From: Hyperoplus lanceolatus
Taxonomy: Eukaryota > Chordata > Actinopteri > Uranoscopiformes > Ammodytidae
DNA length: 64,000 nucleotides
Direction: 5' to 3'
Assembly (NCBI GenBank): GCA_026929865.2
Contig: CM049417.1
Location: forward strand, 15,722,501 to 15,786,500
Below are positions 1 through 14,273 of the stretch, in pieces. The notes below the pieces were generated by a model. The model made no database searches. It was not told where the DNA came from and saw only the letters and a program-made list of their open reading frames with translations. Position numbers and translations under genes: made by a program. Each line of letters starts with the position of its first letter. The stretch's first letter is position 1.

Positions 1-421
1 GGTCAGACACTGTTTTAGGAGACATGCAGCCAAACTTTCTGTTACACCTATATTTTGTGCTAATGTCTCAATTAATTTCCAATTAGATGAGTTGTTCCAA
101 TGGAAAATAATATTAACTTTTGTATTTTTTAATTGACCTCTACAAGATATAAGGAAGCATTTAGCTGCAGTTAAAGGTTTCCAATAAAGCTTTGGACTGA
201 TAATGGTGCTATCAAGCAACAATGTGCCAGAAAAAGACAGGGAGGGAGATACACTATTCAAAAAGCATTATACGAGTAGACTAAATATGTAAGCTGAAAC
301 AATTGTTAAGTATCACATGTTTTGATCAGAAAACTTAATACAAAAATAACAGTTTATCATTAAAGAATCCTAAAAAAGGTCTTACTAATCTTATTTTGGC
401 AACCTACTTTTAACTGGGTGA
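1..421. other. AT-rich intronic sequence, nothing recognised
   Basis: No open frame of interest, repeat or RNA gene is visible here. Confidence 0.5.
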
Positions 422-528
422 TGTGGTGCTCTCCAAGGTGCTGATTCAGATGCAGGAAGCTGTAAAAGGAGCTATCCTAGGTGCTAAACATCTCCCCTAC
501 ACAGCTGGAACCTTCCTCCAATAAATGA
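422..528. repeat. Direct repeat, copy 1
   Basis: About 107 bp that recur at 813-918 with an offset of 391 bp. Both copies share TGTGGTGCTCTCCAAGGTGC, GCAGGAAGC, GGAGCTATCC and GTGCTAAACATCTC, with scattered substitutions. The two copies bracket a MITE. Confidence 0.85.
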
Positions 529-533
529 CTATC

Positions 534-809
534 CCTGCGTTCCAATCTCCATACTTCCCTACTAATTAGTATGCCAGGAATACATTTAGGATGTCCCAAT
601 ACATGCACGTCATTTGTAGTATGCTGAAAATGCACAAGTGTCCCAGTAACTCCAATAACATTTTGGAGTATTCGTCTTTATTCTTGACATTTCTCGACAT
701 AATGAAAAAAAAATCTTCCTTTACCTGATTTGTTTTCACTCCTGTGGCCCTAAAACTCTTTTGTACTTTAGTGTAGTAAAAAGGAAAAGTATGTGATTTG
801 GAACGCAGG
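534..809. mobile_element. MITE, GCGTTCC family (copy 1)
   Basis: A 276 bp element with inverted ends. The left end is CCTGCGTTCCAATCTCC and the right end, read in reverse, is CCTGCGTTCCAAATCAC, both followed by ATACTT. There is no coding capacity. A related element lies at 8658-9045 and a more distant one at 17000-17781. The superfamily is not assigned and no clear target duplication is visible. Confidence 0.7.
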
Positions 810-812
810 TGC

Positions 813-918
813 TGTGGTGCTCTCCAAGGTGCTGATCCTGATGCAGGAAGCCTTTAAGGAGCTATCCAGGGTGCTAAACATCTCTCCTACACAGCTGCAA
901 CCATCATCCAAAAAAATG
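813..918. repeat. Direct repeat, copy 2
   Basis: Second copy of the block at 422-528. It begins three bases after the right end of the MITE at 534-809. Confidence 0.85.
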
Positions 919-1268
919 CCAATTTTTTTCTAACACACATATTCTATATATAACCCCCTGACTTGGCGTGCACGTTTACAGTTTTGGTTAAATCTCAATG
1001 CTGTTTTCAATCACAGAAGGCAGCAGTTTACATTAAACAAAAAGCAATGGTGCCCTACCAAAAGGACGTAAAAAAAATACAAAGCTTGCGAGTTATTGGG
1101 GAACACTGTGGAGTATTTAAGCTAATGTGTCAGTGTTTTTTTCAACAGCCCAAAATATCAGTATTTGCAGGTTTTACGGTCTCATAGCCAAACTATGATT
1201 TTAAACATAATTTACAATGAAGGAGGTGGGCGTAGGCAGTGCCTGCAAAAACAGTCATACAGTGAGGC

Positions 1269-1550
1269 AAATTTTTTTTTTTTTTTTAACCTTTATTTAT
1301 ACAGGTATATCCCATTGAGACCGAAGACACTTTTGCAAGGGAGACCTGTTTTCCTTTCCCACGTTACCATTCACACACACATTCATACACCGATAGCAGG
1401 CTAACTATCAACATTCACACGAGGCAAGTTGGGTAAAGTGTCTTGCCCAAGGACACAACAACTATGACATAGGTGGCAGGGCGGGGATCGAACCTCCAAC
1501 CCTTTGATCATCGGCCAACCCGCTCTACCAACTGAGCCACAGTCGCTCTG
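1269..1550 (-). mobile_element. tRNA-derived SINE, family A (antisense)
   Basis: A full-length SINE on the minus strand. The tRNA-like head (1478-1550) has an A-box-like TGGCTCAGTTGG and a B-box-like GGTTCGATCCC. Next come a central GGGCAAGACACTT block and a 3' tail ending in oligo-A (seen as T at 1273-1287). It matches the copy at 27692-27974 almost throughout. The head is a pol III promoter relic, not a working tRNA. Confidence 0.88.
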
Positions 1551-1552
1551 AA

Positions 1553-2141
1553 ATTAAATGCATGGCCACCAAGAAACATCGATCCATCAACCATCCATTT
1601 AATTATTCATATCAGCCATTATTACCCAGGAACAACCTCATGTAATTACAATTGATCTTGCTGTAAATTTGTTCAGCCTCCTCAACCACTCCCAAGTACA
1701 GAATATACTGTATACCCTGCATACATTCTGTGACCTACTCTTTGTAAAGGCTCTGCAGGAAAACCAGTTAAGTGAGCTAGATTTCTTGAAGAGACGTACC
1801 CATACTCATACTCTCTCACCCTCTCTCTCACTCTCCACCCTGTCTCCACAGAGGAAAAAAGGACCTGCTCAGTGCTCGCTATAATAGAACACAGTCTGTA
1901 TGATGGATGTGGTAGCTCCCTACATCACCGCAAACTCATCCATCCCAAATAACTGCTTTTGTGCGACATGACAGCAAAACGACAAGACATGATATGTATA
2001 AAGAACACTTCCACTCATAGGAAATCATTTACGACGGGAGAAAGCTTGTGAACTGAGCTTTCTGCCCATTTATGCTCAACGTCCCATTACACTCTTCTAT
2101 AAAATGTTATCTGTGCATACAGCTGGACATGTATCCTTGTC

Positions 2142-2144
<3 letters not shown>
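1553..2144. other. Intronic sequence, nothing recognised
   Basis: Apart from short CT-rich runs near 1810-1850 I see no structure or gene. Confidence 0.5.

Positions 2145-2226
<82 letters not shown>
2145..2226. repeat. (TG)n microsatellite
   Basis: About 41 uninterrupted TG units. Confidence 0.97.
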
Positions 2227-2229
<3 letters not shown>

Positions 2230-3426
2230 GATTGTTAGCACTGATCAGAATGCAGAAAAGGGGGGGGGGTTATCCTCTATTCTGTTAGCTCATTCGGGAC
2301 GGTCGTAACTCTTGTCAGACAATTTGCAGCAGGGCTAATTGTGCTGGCTCCGGATGTAAAGCTGCGGCAGCTTTAAGGCTACGATATGAAATTCCTGTCC
2401 CCATGTCACCTCATCCTCTTTCACTTCCTCATCCCTTAGTTTTCCCGCCCTCCCTTTCTCATCATTTCATCATTCCTCTCTGAAGTTGGCCATGTGAACA
2501 GAGTTTTTTCCCTATTTAGCATTTGTTGCATCTCTGTGCATCTCTAAAAGGAGTCCCTATGGAGACAGTACAAACAGTACAGAGGACAGGCAAGAGAGAG
2601 AGAGAGGAGGGGGGAGGGGGGGCACTAAACAACCAGCACATTAGACGCACGGTATAAGAAAAATTGAACAGGAATTGCAATCAGGGAATGAATAAGCCCA
2701 GAGGTGAAGAAGAGAGGATGATTGTGGAGGTCTGTTCATCACAGACGGTACTGGTGAAGCCAAAGTAATCCACGCATCTTTGTGAAATAGTTGGTGAAAG
2801 AAGCTTGGTGATTTACTTGCAAAAGGAATCGGTTGACTACTGCAGAGCACAACTGGACAATAGGTTCACAGAGTTTATTACAATTTTAAGGTGACACTAC
2901 AGGCAAAAACATTTATTTTCTTAAAAACATGCTGAAGATGCATTTTTAAAGACCTTTACTTGGTATTTTTGGATTTATAGAATTTAAAAAAGACTGTGTC
3001 CCAAATTAGTAGGGGCGTTGGATTTGAAAAATACCTTCCCTCAGGCATCCGTAAAATGCCATTGATACCCATGCTGCGGCTTTGTTTGTTTGCTTGCACT
3101 CCCCTGAAACAGCATGTTAAAACAGGCGGAAAATGGGTCTCATTTACTGTAAGCCTCCCTCCCTTCCACTCTCAGTATTGGGTCGCTAGTGGAGCTATGT
3201 TTGTTCACCCTATGTTAGTGTAGATCCACAATGTCATTTGGCCGTGTAAAAGTTTTTTACTTTGCCAAACTTCCCCCCCCTGTTAACTGAGGAGAGTGTT
3301 GGCCAAATAGAGCTTGTCCCAGGTATCGCAGTCCGGCCCAATTATGTCTGGCTGCCTCTGTCAGATATGCCTGGCTGCACATGTGTGTTTTGTGGGGGAT
3401 GCAGAGGATGCCTCAATTGCACAGGG

Positions 3427-3427
<1 letters not shown>
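2227..3427. other. Intronic sequence, nothing recognised
   Basis: It contains a G run near 2261-2269 and a purine-rich stretch at 2590-2622. No gene or repeat family was identified. Confidence 0.5.
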
Positions 3428-3501
<74 letters not shown>

Positions 3502-3637
3502 CTGTGTGTGTGTGTGTGTGTGTGTATTTTCGCTCTGCGTGTGTGCCTTTTGCAACATGTCAACCCCAAGCACCCCCTCCCCTCCACCACCACTCTCTCT
3601 CTCTCTCTCTCTCTCTCACACGCACACACACACACCT
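3428..3637. repeat. Compound (GT)n-(CT)n-(CA)n microsatellite
   Basis: (GT)n runs from 3428 to about 3525 with one TCTG interruption, (CT)n occupies 3594-3616, and (CA)n occupies 3617-3637. The long Val-Cys and His-Thr readings here are products of the repeat. Confidence 0.95.
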
Positions 3638-5195
3638 CCCTCCCTTTTTACTACCCAGGAGGCTTTTCCCAGTGCAAGCGGGCTAATAAAGTGGGACAGG
3701 TCCAGGGCTGAGCACTATTTTTTATCAGAAAGCAATTTTCAGGAGGTGCCCACAGGTAAGCGGGTCCCAGGCAGCACCACCACGACAAGGAGTTTCCCAC
3801 CGCCATTAACCCCAGCTATACGCCTGAATGCCCCGCTATATACTGCAGCAACACTGCACACAGCCCTCCACATAGACCTGGGCCCTTTGAACATGTATTA
3901 AAATAAGGTCCTTCAAAAACCATTAATTGAGCTGAACTTCCAGGGGGTAAAATAGATACTGGTGAGAGGTGACCATGTATTATCTCTCAGAATGTATGAT
4001 GTTAGATATGTAGGGTATTGGACGTGATTGGAGTTAAAAAGTAGGTGAGGGAATTGAAGAGCCATGTAGACTGGAGTAGAGATGACATAGTAAAGGGGAT
4101 TGATAAAGAGGAGGGTTGTACTGTTGAGGATGTGTAAGGACAGATGGATACAAGCAGCCCACCTGGCGTCTGTCTTTATACAGCTGGGCTATGCAATGAC
4201 AAAGGTTTCTGAGGTGTGCAAGTTATCACCACAGAGTCAGCCTTTGTTCTTTCATAAGATTATTAGATTTTATAAGATTTCGGGAATACCAATATTAAAT
4301 CGGATCATAGAAATAAAGACAGCAGTTTGACCTTAGGGCCAGCTACAGTGATGACTTAATGCAGCCTACATGCCATGTCACGTGAAAAAGAAAAAGAAAA
4401 AATCGGTAATTGCATTAATTGTACAGAATGACGACTTATACCTTTACTGATATTAAGACATTTGTTTAGCCACTTGCAACATTGATATATAGTATCATCT
4501 CATCTTTTCCAATATTCGCTCCCCTTTTAGCTCTGTCTTGCTCTCAGCCAACACCTGAGGGAAATGTCTGACTGTTAAGTAGCTAAATGCTCCGCTGGTG
4601 ATAATTCTCCATTTCACATTACCGAGTCATTTGATCCATTGCAAATACTGAGCTCTAAGTAAACTCTATGTTAACTTCTAATGCAGTTCGTCAACAGGTA
4701 ATGGAATGGGTTATTTTTTTTAAACATCGTGGCATTTTTCGATTTTCCTTGAAGTAAAATATATTAACTCCATTGACTGTGTAGTTATATCATACATTTC
4801 TAATCATCGTGTGAGTCATATGATTAAAGCGGTGCTGCAAAACATTAGCCCAAAGCACGCCGCTGCCTACACGTGTCTTGTACTTGCTCCAGCGTGCCCT
4901 CACAATTAACATTCACCTGGGGACAGCTGTCACAGCATTGGCACCGCGACAGCTTTGCTGCGGCAGCATTTTCAAACGGAAGACATCTCTTGATTGGTAT
5001 CTGGGGAGATGCTTCCACGGGACACACTGTCACAGAAATGTATTCAAAACAGAAAGTCCCTGCATTAGTGTCAGTTCACGTTAGTTTTAGGAAATGGATT
5101 ATGGCCTGGAGTAGAGAGGGAAACACAGTGTTATAGTGTTGAATGGGTGAATCAGGTTTCTCTGAGCATGTATTCTGTATATGGACAGGCTGCAG
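3638..5195. other. Intronic sequence, nothing recognised
   Basis: No coding exon or repeat family was recognised over this 1.5 kb stretch. Confidence 0.5.
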
Positions 5196-5522
5196 TTAAA
5201 GGTGGAGTCAGTGAGTCTGGAGAATGCTTGTTCAAAATCACTTTTTATCAAAATCATTGAACAACTCCTCACATTCCACTGCCTGTCTTTCCTGTGTGTT
5301 AATACACACACAGCATTTCTCTCTAAGCTTTTATGCAAACAAAGGTTGTTAACAAGCTATATGTAGACATGCCTGTTTACAGAGCCTAGGCTGTGTATTA
5401 ACACTGGGGTTTTTTTCAGCACATGCAAAGTACATACAGGTAGCGGGAACGTAAGTAGATATTCCCTGATTTTGACAAAAGTGACAACAAGCATTCCCCA
5501 GAATTGCTGACTTCACCTTTAA
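5196..5522. mobile_element. TTAA-flanked MITE, GGTGGAGTCAG family (copy 1)
   Basis: The ends are inverted: TTAAAGGTGGAGTCAGTGA on the left, and TTAAAGGTGAAGTCAGCAA when the right end is read in reverse. Both borders carry TTAA, as expected for a TTAA target duplication. It is non-coding. The interior shares CACT(G)CCTGTCT- and TTTTGACAAAA-type blocks with the copy at 13192-13480. Confidence 0.82.
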
Positions 5523-5710
5523 CGGAATGTTGAAAGGACAGAATAAGGGTGAAAAGTATAAAAATAAGAGATGGGGGGAGAGCTGACAGAGAGAGAGAGA
5601 AAGAAAGAAAGGTTTCAGGGTGAGCGGGCACAGGACAAAGAGAAAGAAGGACAGCGAGAAGTAGAGGACAGAGCTAGCACAAGGACAGCAGATAAGGACA
5701 CATCAAGACG

Positions 5711-5712
<2 letters not shown>

Positions 5713-5767
<55 letters not shown>
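5713..5767. repeat. (TA)n microsatellite
   Basis: About 27 perfect AT/TA units within a purine-rich neighbourhood (5580-5860). Confidence 0.97.
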
Positions 5768-5769
<2 letters not shown>

Positions 5770-5989
5770 TAAATAAAAGAGGGAACTCTGAACCACGGGA
5801 GAGGGCCAACAAGAGACACAAATGGGCGGAGAGGGAGCGAGACGGACTGACAGGCGGGTAAAAGCTGTACAAGTGAGACAACAGGGAGGATAAAGGGATA
5901 TGGGGGGAGAGAGATGAGCGCGGTGGCGGGTTGTTGCTCCCAGCGGAGACGTTATGTTCGGCTGAGTCTGGGCCTGTCAGGACATCCTT

Positions 5990-6078
5990 CTCTCCCCTCT
6001 CTCTCTCTCTCTCCCCATCTATCTCCCTCTCTGTCTCTCTGTCTCTCTCTCTTTCTCTCAGTCTCTCTCTCTCTGCAT
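5990..6078. repeat. CT-rich low-complexity tract
   Basis: Imperfect (CT)n with CCC, TTT and GT interruptions. Confidence 0.9.
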
Positions 6079-6263
6079 GTCTTCTCCCTTCTCTTTCCAC
6101 TGTCCTACGCTCAAGACAGCAACAACAAATCAGCCCTGGTTTGTTCTATACTATAGTGGTATATACGATCCAGCCATGTTCTGTCAATCAAACTGAGAGC
6201 TCCGGCCTTGAATACAGATTTACATGCGTGGGTTGTATGGATAGCCACAAAGGATGCTTTACA

Positions 6264-6274
6264 TTGTGTGTGTG

Positions 6275-6314
<40 letters not shown>
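6264..6314. repeat. (TG)n microsatellite
   Basis: TG units with one early TTG interruption. Confidence 0.95.
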
Positions 6315-6316
<2 letters not shown>

Positions 6317-6595
6317 TGGTGAAATAAGTATATAGTCCCTTTTCCAACCGAAAGGAACTTCCCCAAGGGACAAAGAACCTTTGGAGGAACCACAAGACCT
6401 AGGGTGTAAATCTAGTCCCTGGGTAGGTTCATTAATTTACCCTAATCTAAGCCATCAGAGCAGCAACACAGCATGTGTTGTCTTTTATATACAGCCTATG
6501 GCCAGAACTTAATGATCCTTGTACTCATGGTGGAAAAGTGGATGATGTTACATAACTAATTTATGTTTTAAAAAAGCGCCATCAGACATAAGACA

Positions 6596-6776
6596 TTTTT
6601 TTTTTTAAGATATTTTTTGGGGCATTTTCATGCTTTATTGATAGTGTAGAGAGAGTTGAAATGGGGCAGAGAGGGGAGTGACATGCAGAGAACGACCGCG
6701 GGCTGGAATCGAACCCGGGTCCGCTGCTGGCCGAGGCCCATGGGGGGGGACGCCCTACCAACTGAGCTAAGGGCGA
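6596..6776 (-). mobile_element. tRNA-derived SINE, family B (antisense)
   Basis: On the minus strand the tRNA-like head (TTAGCTCAGTTGGTAGGGCG, then a GGGTTCGATTCC-type B box) is followed by a short body reading GCATGTCACTCCCCTCTCTG. The tail ends in oligo-A. It matches the copy at 20932-21122. Its head differs from that of the family A SINE. Confidence 0.86.
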
Positions 6777-8162
6777 ACCCCTTGAAAATTTCTGTTAGGA
6801 CAAAACGACATTGGCTTCATCATTTAGCCCCTTCACTCCCACTCCTCGTTTTTATTGATCTTGCGAACAACAACTCACAAATTACGAACTGTTAGGAGGT
6901 CGTTTACCTTTTTCCGGTAGATTACTCTGCATAGGGTATCGTATATAAACTAAGCCTGTTCTTTGTCCATCTCCCTCCTAAGACTTACATGGTTACTCAA
7001 AAACTGGTGGATGTTTGGTTGTGAGAAGAGGGAAAGAGAGGGAAAAAGTCCATCCCTTTCCAAGTAAAGTAATCCCCCCCCCTTGTCCGGCGGGAGTTGC
7101 TTTCACCGCAGCTGTGTTATATGTGTCTGGTGCTTTAAGCGTGTCGTCTGTTAAACGGAGAGGGGAGTTGGGGATTTACCGTACACTCCCAATGTGATCA
7201 ATAATTCATGCCGCGCGTATGCTGGGGGGGTGGGGGGGACACCTCCACACCACTACAGTGCAAGATAGAGTAATCAAACGTCACGTCACATGCACGTCAC
7301 ATTGTTTATTGCGTATTTGAAGTATCCTTGTTTTTTTTTTATTGTGCAAGGCATATTGATTATGTCATGTTCACTGTGACTTTTATAGCCAGCCAATGAT
7401 GACAGGAGCCTTTCACCTCCGTTTACACCAGTTCCACTTAGCATTAGCTAATGGTTAGACCTTTTGACCTCTTCCTCACCCTTCAACGATTGGACACTCG
7501 CTGTGTCACAAAATGAATACATTCTCCAAGAGTTAAAGGACCCCCCCCCCTCCCTTCGCACCCCCCCCCCCCAACCTTTGAGTTCCCTGTGGATGAGACA
7601 GCATTTCTCTATAGCCGTCACTGACCTTGACTAAAAAATTGCTTATGGGACTTACTTATCCTCTAATCAGTTATTTTCTTTCTCTCTCTCGGCCCTGTTA
7701 ACTGGCTACTTTCCCCCCATACGACAAACAGAATAAACAATGGATGACAATAATTGTATAAAATCTATTGCTGTGTTGCGAGCTGTTTAAATAGCTTGCG
7801 AGAAAAAGTGTCGAGAACAAAAATATTTGGTCGTTCTATAGAAGGCAACATAATTAAATTAGATCAGTGGCTTGGGAGAATTTTTCTGTGATCCTCTTTG
7901 AAAAAAACAATGTGAGCACATTAATGGAAATAGACCAAACAGAAACTACTGAAGAAAACAGTACAAAAAGAGAACAACTAAGGAGCTTTAACGATAAGCG
8001 ATGCAGCTGATAAATATAAAGATTAACGATGGGGGCTGAATTAAAGCCGAGCTGGAAAAACTGCTTTTCCCTCTCCTCTGAGCCATCACTGGCAAACGTA
8101 CGGCAGAGAGAAGCTACTCCGAGTCTCTTTCAATCCTTTAAATAAGTTTTGTAATTATCTGC
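6777..8162. other. Intronic sequence with C and G homopolymers
   Basis: Runs of C occur at 7073-7083, 7541-7551 and 7561-7573. No gene was recognised. Confidence 0.5.
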
Positions 8163-8268
<106 letters not shown>

Positions 8269-8657
8269 GCTGCCACAGAGGCCCTTTGAAAGATTAATGC
8301 TGAGTAGCCACTGGAACACTGCCGCAGCCGAGGTGAGCCTTTGTTATTGCAATACGAGAAAGCACCAGGAAACACCCTTTATGCCTCTTATTTTGTTTCC
8401 CCTGCTGCTGGAGAAATACACTCCTAGATTCCAGCTTGAGCAAGCAAATTATGAGGTTGTAACTGTCAGCGTCGTCTCGTACAAATGATGTTCACACACG
8501 CAACTTGGCAAAAGCCAATTCAGTTTTGAGGGACACACAATGCTGCAATAGAGAAAAAAAGTGTTTCAACCGAAACAAATCCAGGTAGGAATGAGGGCTT
8601 CCCTCATTATAAAATGGCATGAAGTGATTCAGTGTAATGTAATGTATAGGAGACTTG

Positions 8658-9045
8658 GGTTGCGTTCCGAATCGCATACTTTCTACTATATAGTATGTCC
8701 CGATTTTTGTGGCCAGATTTAGGATGGTTAGAAGTACCCGGATGTCCTACTTCATGCGGCCAAGATTGTTAGTGTTGAAAACTGCATCCTATTTGGGCAA
8801 TTCTGACCCACAATCCAGTGCGCACGTGAAGTGACGTCACATCGACGAAGCCTCCATATGAAAACAAACTGGGATGCGACGGATATAAAAGCAAGAGGCA
8901 AGATCAAGGCGCAATGTTATGATGAAATAAGAGAGTAAAGTATGTCCCAATAGTATGCATACTGCATCCTAACTAGATTATTTTTATCGTGGGATGTAGT
9001 ATGTAGAATAGAAAAAAGAAAGAGTATGCGATACGGAACGCAACC
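8658..9045. mobile_element. MITE, GCGTTCC family (copy 2)
   Basis: A 388 bp element. The left end is GGTTGCGTTCCGAATCGCAT and the right end in reverse is GGTTGCGTTCCGTATCGCAT, both followed by ACT. The interior is non-coding and repeats the motif AGTATG. It is related to 534-809. Confidence 0.82.
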
Positions 9046-9380
9046 TATGTTTAAACTATTGACCACACTTTTCTCAGAACCTCCATTAAAGACCTACTTC
9101 ACCAGTGGGAACATGAAGGTGTATTGAACTCTGATATACTATCTAGTATACATGTGCAAACATTTTTTAAATTGGTTCATCCTAGCCTGAGAAAAGGCAG
9201 AAAGAGAGTTTTATGGTCTCACTGTCTAACCCAACATTTTCAACATGGGAAAATGTGTGGTTAGGATTAACAGGACAGCTGGGGCAACGTTAGACTGAGG
9301 GAAGAAAAACCTCATTCATTATATTTTCTTAGCGATTTTATAAGGATATAACGCCGATTCCGTATGGGTGAAGTATTCCT

Positions 9381-9912
9381 TTAAAGAGATCCTATTATAC
9401 TACTTTTCTGGTCTTCATTTCTTGTTAAAAACTGCTATAGAGCAACCTGACACAAATCACATCACAAAAAACTATGTAGATTTTCGGGACACTCTTCCTC
9501 TTACCCTAGCGAGCACAGAAGTCTCTCTCGACACACTGCTTTGAGCTTCTCCGCCCCTCCCCCCCCTGCAGCAAACCCCACTCCATTGTGATTGGTTACC
9601 TTCCTTCCAGCAGCGGGAAATTTTAAGGAAGGTGGGGGCATGCACCCGGAGCGGCAGCATCACCATATATGGAAACATGACAGAAACGACCCCAGCGTGA
9701 CAGACACAACCCGGAAATTTGAACAAGTTCGGCTCGACCAGCTGCCATAGTGTTTAGTGCTATGCACAGCCACCCCAGACGGTCAGCAGGGAATACGTTG
9801 AAATGCATGTACGTAATTACTTGATACTCTAGTATGGTTAAACATGACTATACATCATTATAACAACGTTTATAGGTCATAAAAGTCGAAAAGTATCATA
9901 GGTCCTTTTTAA
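9381..9912 (-). mobile_element. TTAA-flanked 0.5 kb non-autonomous element (copy 1)
   Basis: One of three full-length copies (others at 23216-23753 and 62984-63537). The ends are TTAAAGAGATCCTATTAT and, in reverse, TTAAAAAGGACCTATGAT. Shared interior blocks include CCACTCC(A/G)TTGTGATTGG and CCACCCCAGACGGTCAGCAG. The minus strand sign means it is inverted relative to the copy at 23216. Short open frames of 60-84 codons are not conserved in frame among copies. Confidence 0.85.
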
Positions 9913-12103
<2,191 letters not shown>

Positions 12104-12227
12104 CAGGGACAACAGGTGGAAAATAGCAGTTTGCTTAAACCTGGCACAATGCATCTCTCCTTGCTCTAAACAAGGTTAATGCTTCTTTTGTACATCGTCC
12201 CTTTTTAAAAAGTTACGTTACATAACA
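12104..12227 (+). mobile_element. LINE-type 3' tail fragment (copy 1)
   Basis: A fragment beginning CAGGGACAACAGGTGGAAAA and containing ATGCATCTCTCCTTGCTCT and AAACAAGGTTAATG. It ends near GTTACGTTACAT. It matches 62104-62236 closely and 57867-57905 in its first part. This is the form of a 5'-truncated non-LTR element tail; the exact family is not assigned. Confidence 0.7.
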
Positions 12228-13191
12228 TGTCCCTAAATGAGGTGACAATGGTTTGTGTAATCAAATAGTGAGAATTTTAACATAAAACATTGAATTATCA
12301 AAAACTTGTATTCTTGCTTAAGTGTATCTACTTCTTGTCACATTCAAAGCGACTGCCTCAAATCTGTTTGCTTGAATAATGTTTTAGTCAAATTTGGTGT
12401 TTGTCGCACGACATGCCATTTATGTGCTTTAGTAGCAGTAGGGGTTAGCTTTGGTTAGCTCAGTGGCTAACACAATGATGTCTAACTGGAAAGTGTCCTC
12501 CCTCCAATGCAAAATACTTTTTATCCACAGCTTCCGGTCCAATGCCCGCACACAACATTCTCTCTACCTTGCACAAAATGAAGACAAACATATTGAAGCA
12601 GCAACAACACTACAGTGCAACACATAAACTGTATGTAAACTTAAGTATAGACATATACGTGTGCTAAATTATAACATTTCCTGAGGAAGCAGACTGTGGA
12701 CAATATACTATTTATGAATGGTGATCAATTTGTCTAGTTTGTATTGCACTGCCTGACGATGGCTGTCAAGTAAATGCAAAGTGGAGCCTGGGGAAAAGCA
12801 AAATGAGATGCAGGTGTTTATGTCTTCATACGTCTAAAACAAGCAGGAGCCAAGCAGCGGTCACACTCTGCAAGATGGAGGGAACTTTATCATAATTTCT
12901 TGGTGAACTTCCATTGCAGTGCGTGTTGAGTCACAGTGCATATTTCAGCTCTAATATGCCTCTAAAATGTAGAGGCTCTGTTCTACTGGGGCTTATGAAC
13001 TTAAGGCAGCATAGGGTTGTGTTTAACTGTCAATCACAGATCATTAAGTCATTCACAGACTAGTGCATTCAGAAACGTATAAAGCTAGACATATTTATAT
13101 ATGTTGTAACCTCAACAAACACTATGGCAACATGTATGTACTATGCGTGTGATGCGGTCACACACTGCTTGTAGATTTTATTTAAAGGTGG
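12228..13191. other. Intronic AT-rich sequence, nothing recognised
   Basis: No repeat family or coding exon was recognised. Confidence 0.5.
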
Positions 13192-13480
13192 AGTCAGGGA
13201 TTCTGAAGAAATATTGTTGACATAAAAACATTTTTGTGAAAATAGGTGAATATCTCCTCACCATCCACTTCCTGTCTGTACTGTGTGTGCACTGAAACAA
13301 TAGCTGGTGTTAATAATGTAGCTTAGGCTCCGTAAACTGGTATGTAAACAAAGGGTATGTAAAAAAAAAAGTGTGCACACAGTAGGGACAGGTAGCAAAT
13401 CGAGGGGAAATATTCACTTATTTTGACAAAAAGTTATTCTGTCATCAAGCGTTGTACATAATCACTGACTCCACCTTTAA
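13192..13480. mobile_element. TTAA-flanked MITE, GGTGGAGTCAG family (copy 2)
   Basis: The left end is TTAAAGGTGGAGTCAGGGAT and the right end in reverse is TTAAAGGTGGAGTCAGTGAT, each bordered by TTAA. It ends 115 bp downstream of the exon 3 donor in gene orientation, so it sits at the start of intron 3. Confidence 0.87.
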
Positions 13481-13595
13481 TCGACTAAGGTACAAGCAAA
13501 TACAAAGCCGAAAGTGGGGGAGACTGGTGTAACAAAATACACAAATGAAGTCTTTAGAGTCTTGACATGACTGTGCTGTATGTTGTTGACCGTAC

Positions 13596-13699
13596 CGATG
13601 TGTACAGGTAGCCCTCGCTGTTCATGGCGACGTAGAGCCCTGTCTTGGTGCTCTGGATGGCCACTATCCTGAGCCCCACAGGAATCAAGTTGAACTGCA
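13596..13699 (-). CDS. fgf11: FHF-subfamily FGF (FGF11-like), coding exon 3
   Basis: This exon continues the same gene. Seen: acceptor TTTTGTTTTGCAG ends at 13700 and donor GTACGG starts at 13595, enclosing exactly 104 nt, the FHF exon 3 length as I recall it. The first two bases complete the codon split at the end of exon 2 (phase 1) and the exon ends in phase 0. The reading is [14 protein letters not shown] followed by [13 protein letters not shown], the central trefoil strands that are nearly invariant in FGF11-14. Across the splice the protein reads SSF-LQ-FNL, aligning with SSF-TH-FNL as I recall mammalian FGF11. IQSTKTG is FGF11-like, while NSEGYLYTS is also found in FGF13, so the paralog stays open. 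A second AG five bases inside the exon would break the frame and was not used. Exon 4 was not found at lower coordinates. Confidence 0.93.
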
Positions 13700-14035
13700 C
13701 TGCAAAACAAAAGAAAATAAAGAATAGTGTTAGAGCAATCCTTCTTTCTTTTAAATGTTCTCATTGCTTCAGCGTTGGCATAAAAAGACAATTGCTTCCC
13801 AGCAAGTCTCCTCTTTAATCCTCCCCCCGTTGTACAGTATACGTATATATGACTGTCAAAAGAAATGGAACGGGAAATGTGTGTGTGTGGGAGAGAAAGA
13901 GGGATAAGGAGAGGGAGATTTAGGAGGGAGGAATAAAGTGTGGTTGCTGCTGGTACACCAGAGGTCGGACAAAGAAGGGAGTGAATGTAAAGAGGATCCA
14001 TATAAACTAACCTCAACCGGGGCCACTGGAGCAGG

Positions 14036-14036
<1 letters not shown>

Positions 14037-14062
<26 letters not shown>
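14037..14062. repeat. (AC)n microsatellite
   Basis: A short perfect run of about 13 units. Confidence 0.95.
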
Positions 14063-14067
<5 letters not shown>

Positions 14068-14197
14068 TTTGTGTCATAAGAAGGCAAGTATAAACCATTG
14101 GTCCTTGGCTGGGTGTACATTCACGTGCCTTCCCTGTGTACCCACACACGTGTTATTATCCTTCTTGGGACTGCTCGATTATACCATCTAAAACCAA

Positions 14198-14273
14198 GCC
14201 AGGGACCTTATATGATGTGACACAGTACGTTGAGAGCCGGGGACCTTATAAAATGTGACACAGTAAGTTGAGT
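14198..14273. repeat. Tandem duplication, 2 x 38 bp
   Basis: GCC(A/G)GGGACCTTATA followed by ATGTGACACAGTA(C/A)GTTGAG occurs twice at a spacing of 38 bp, with a few substitutions. Confidence 0.85.
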
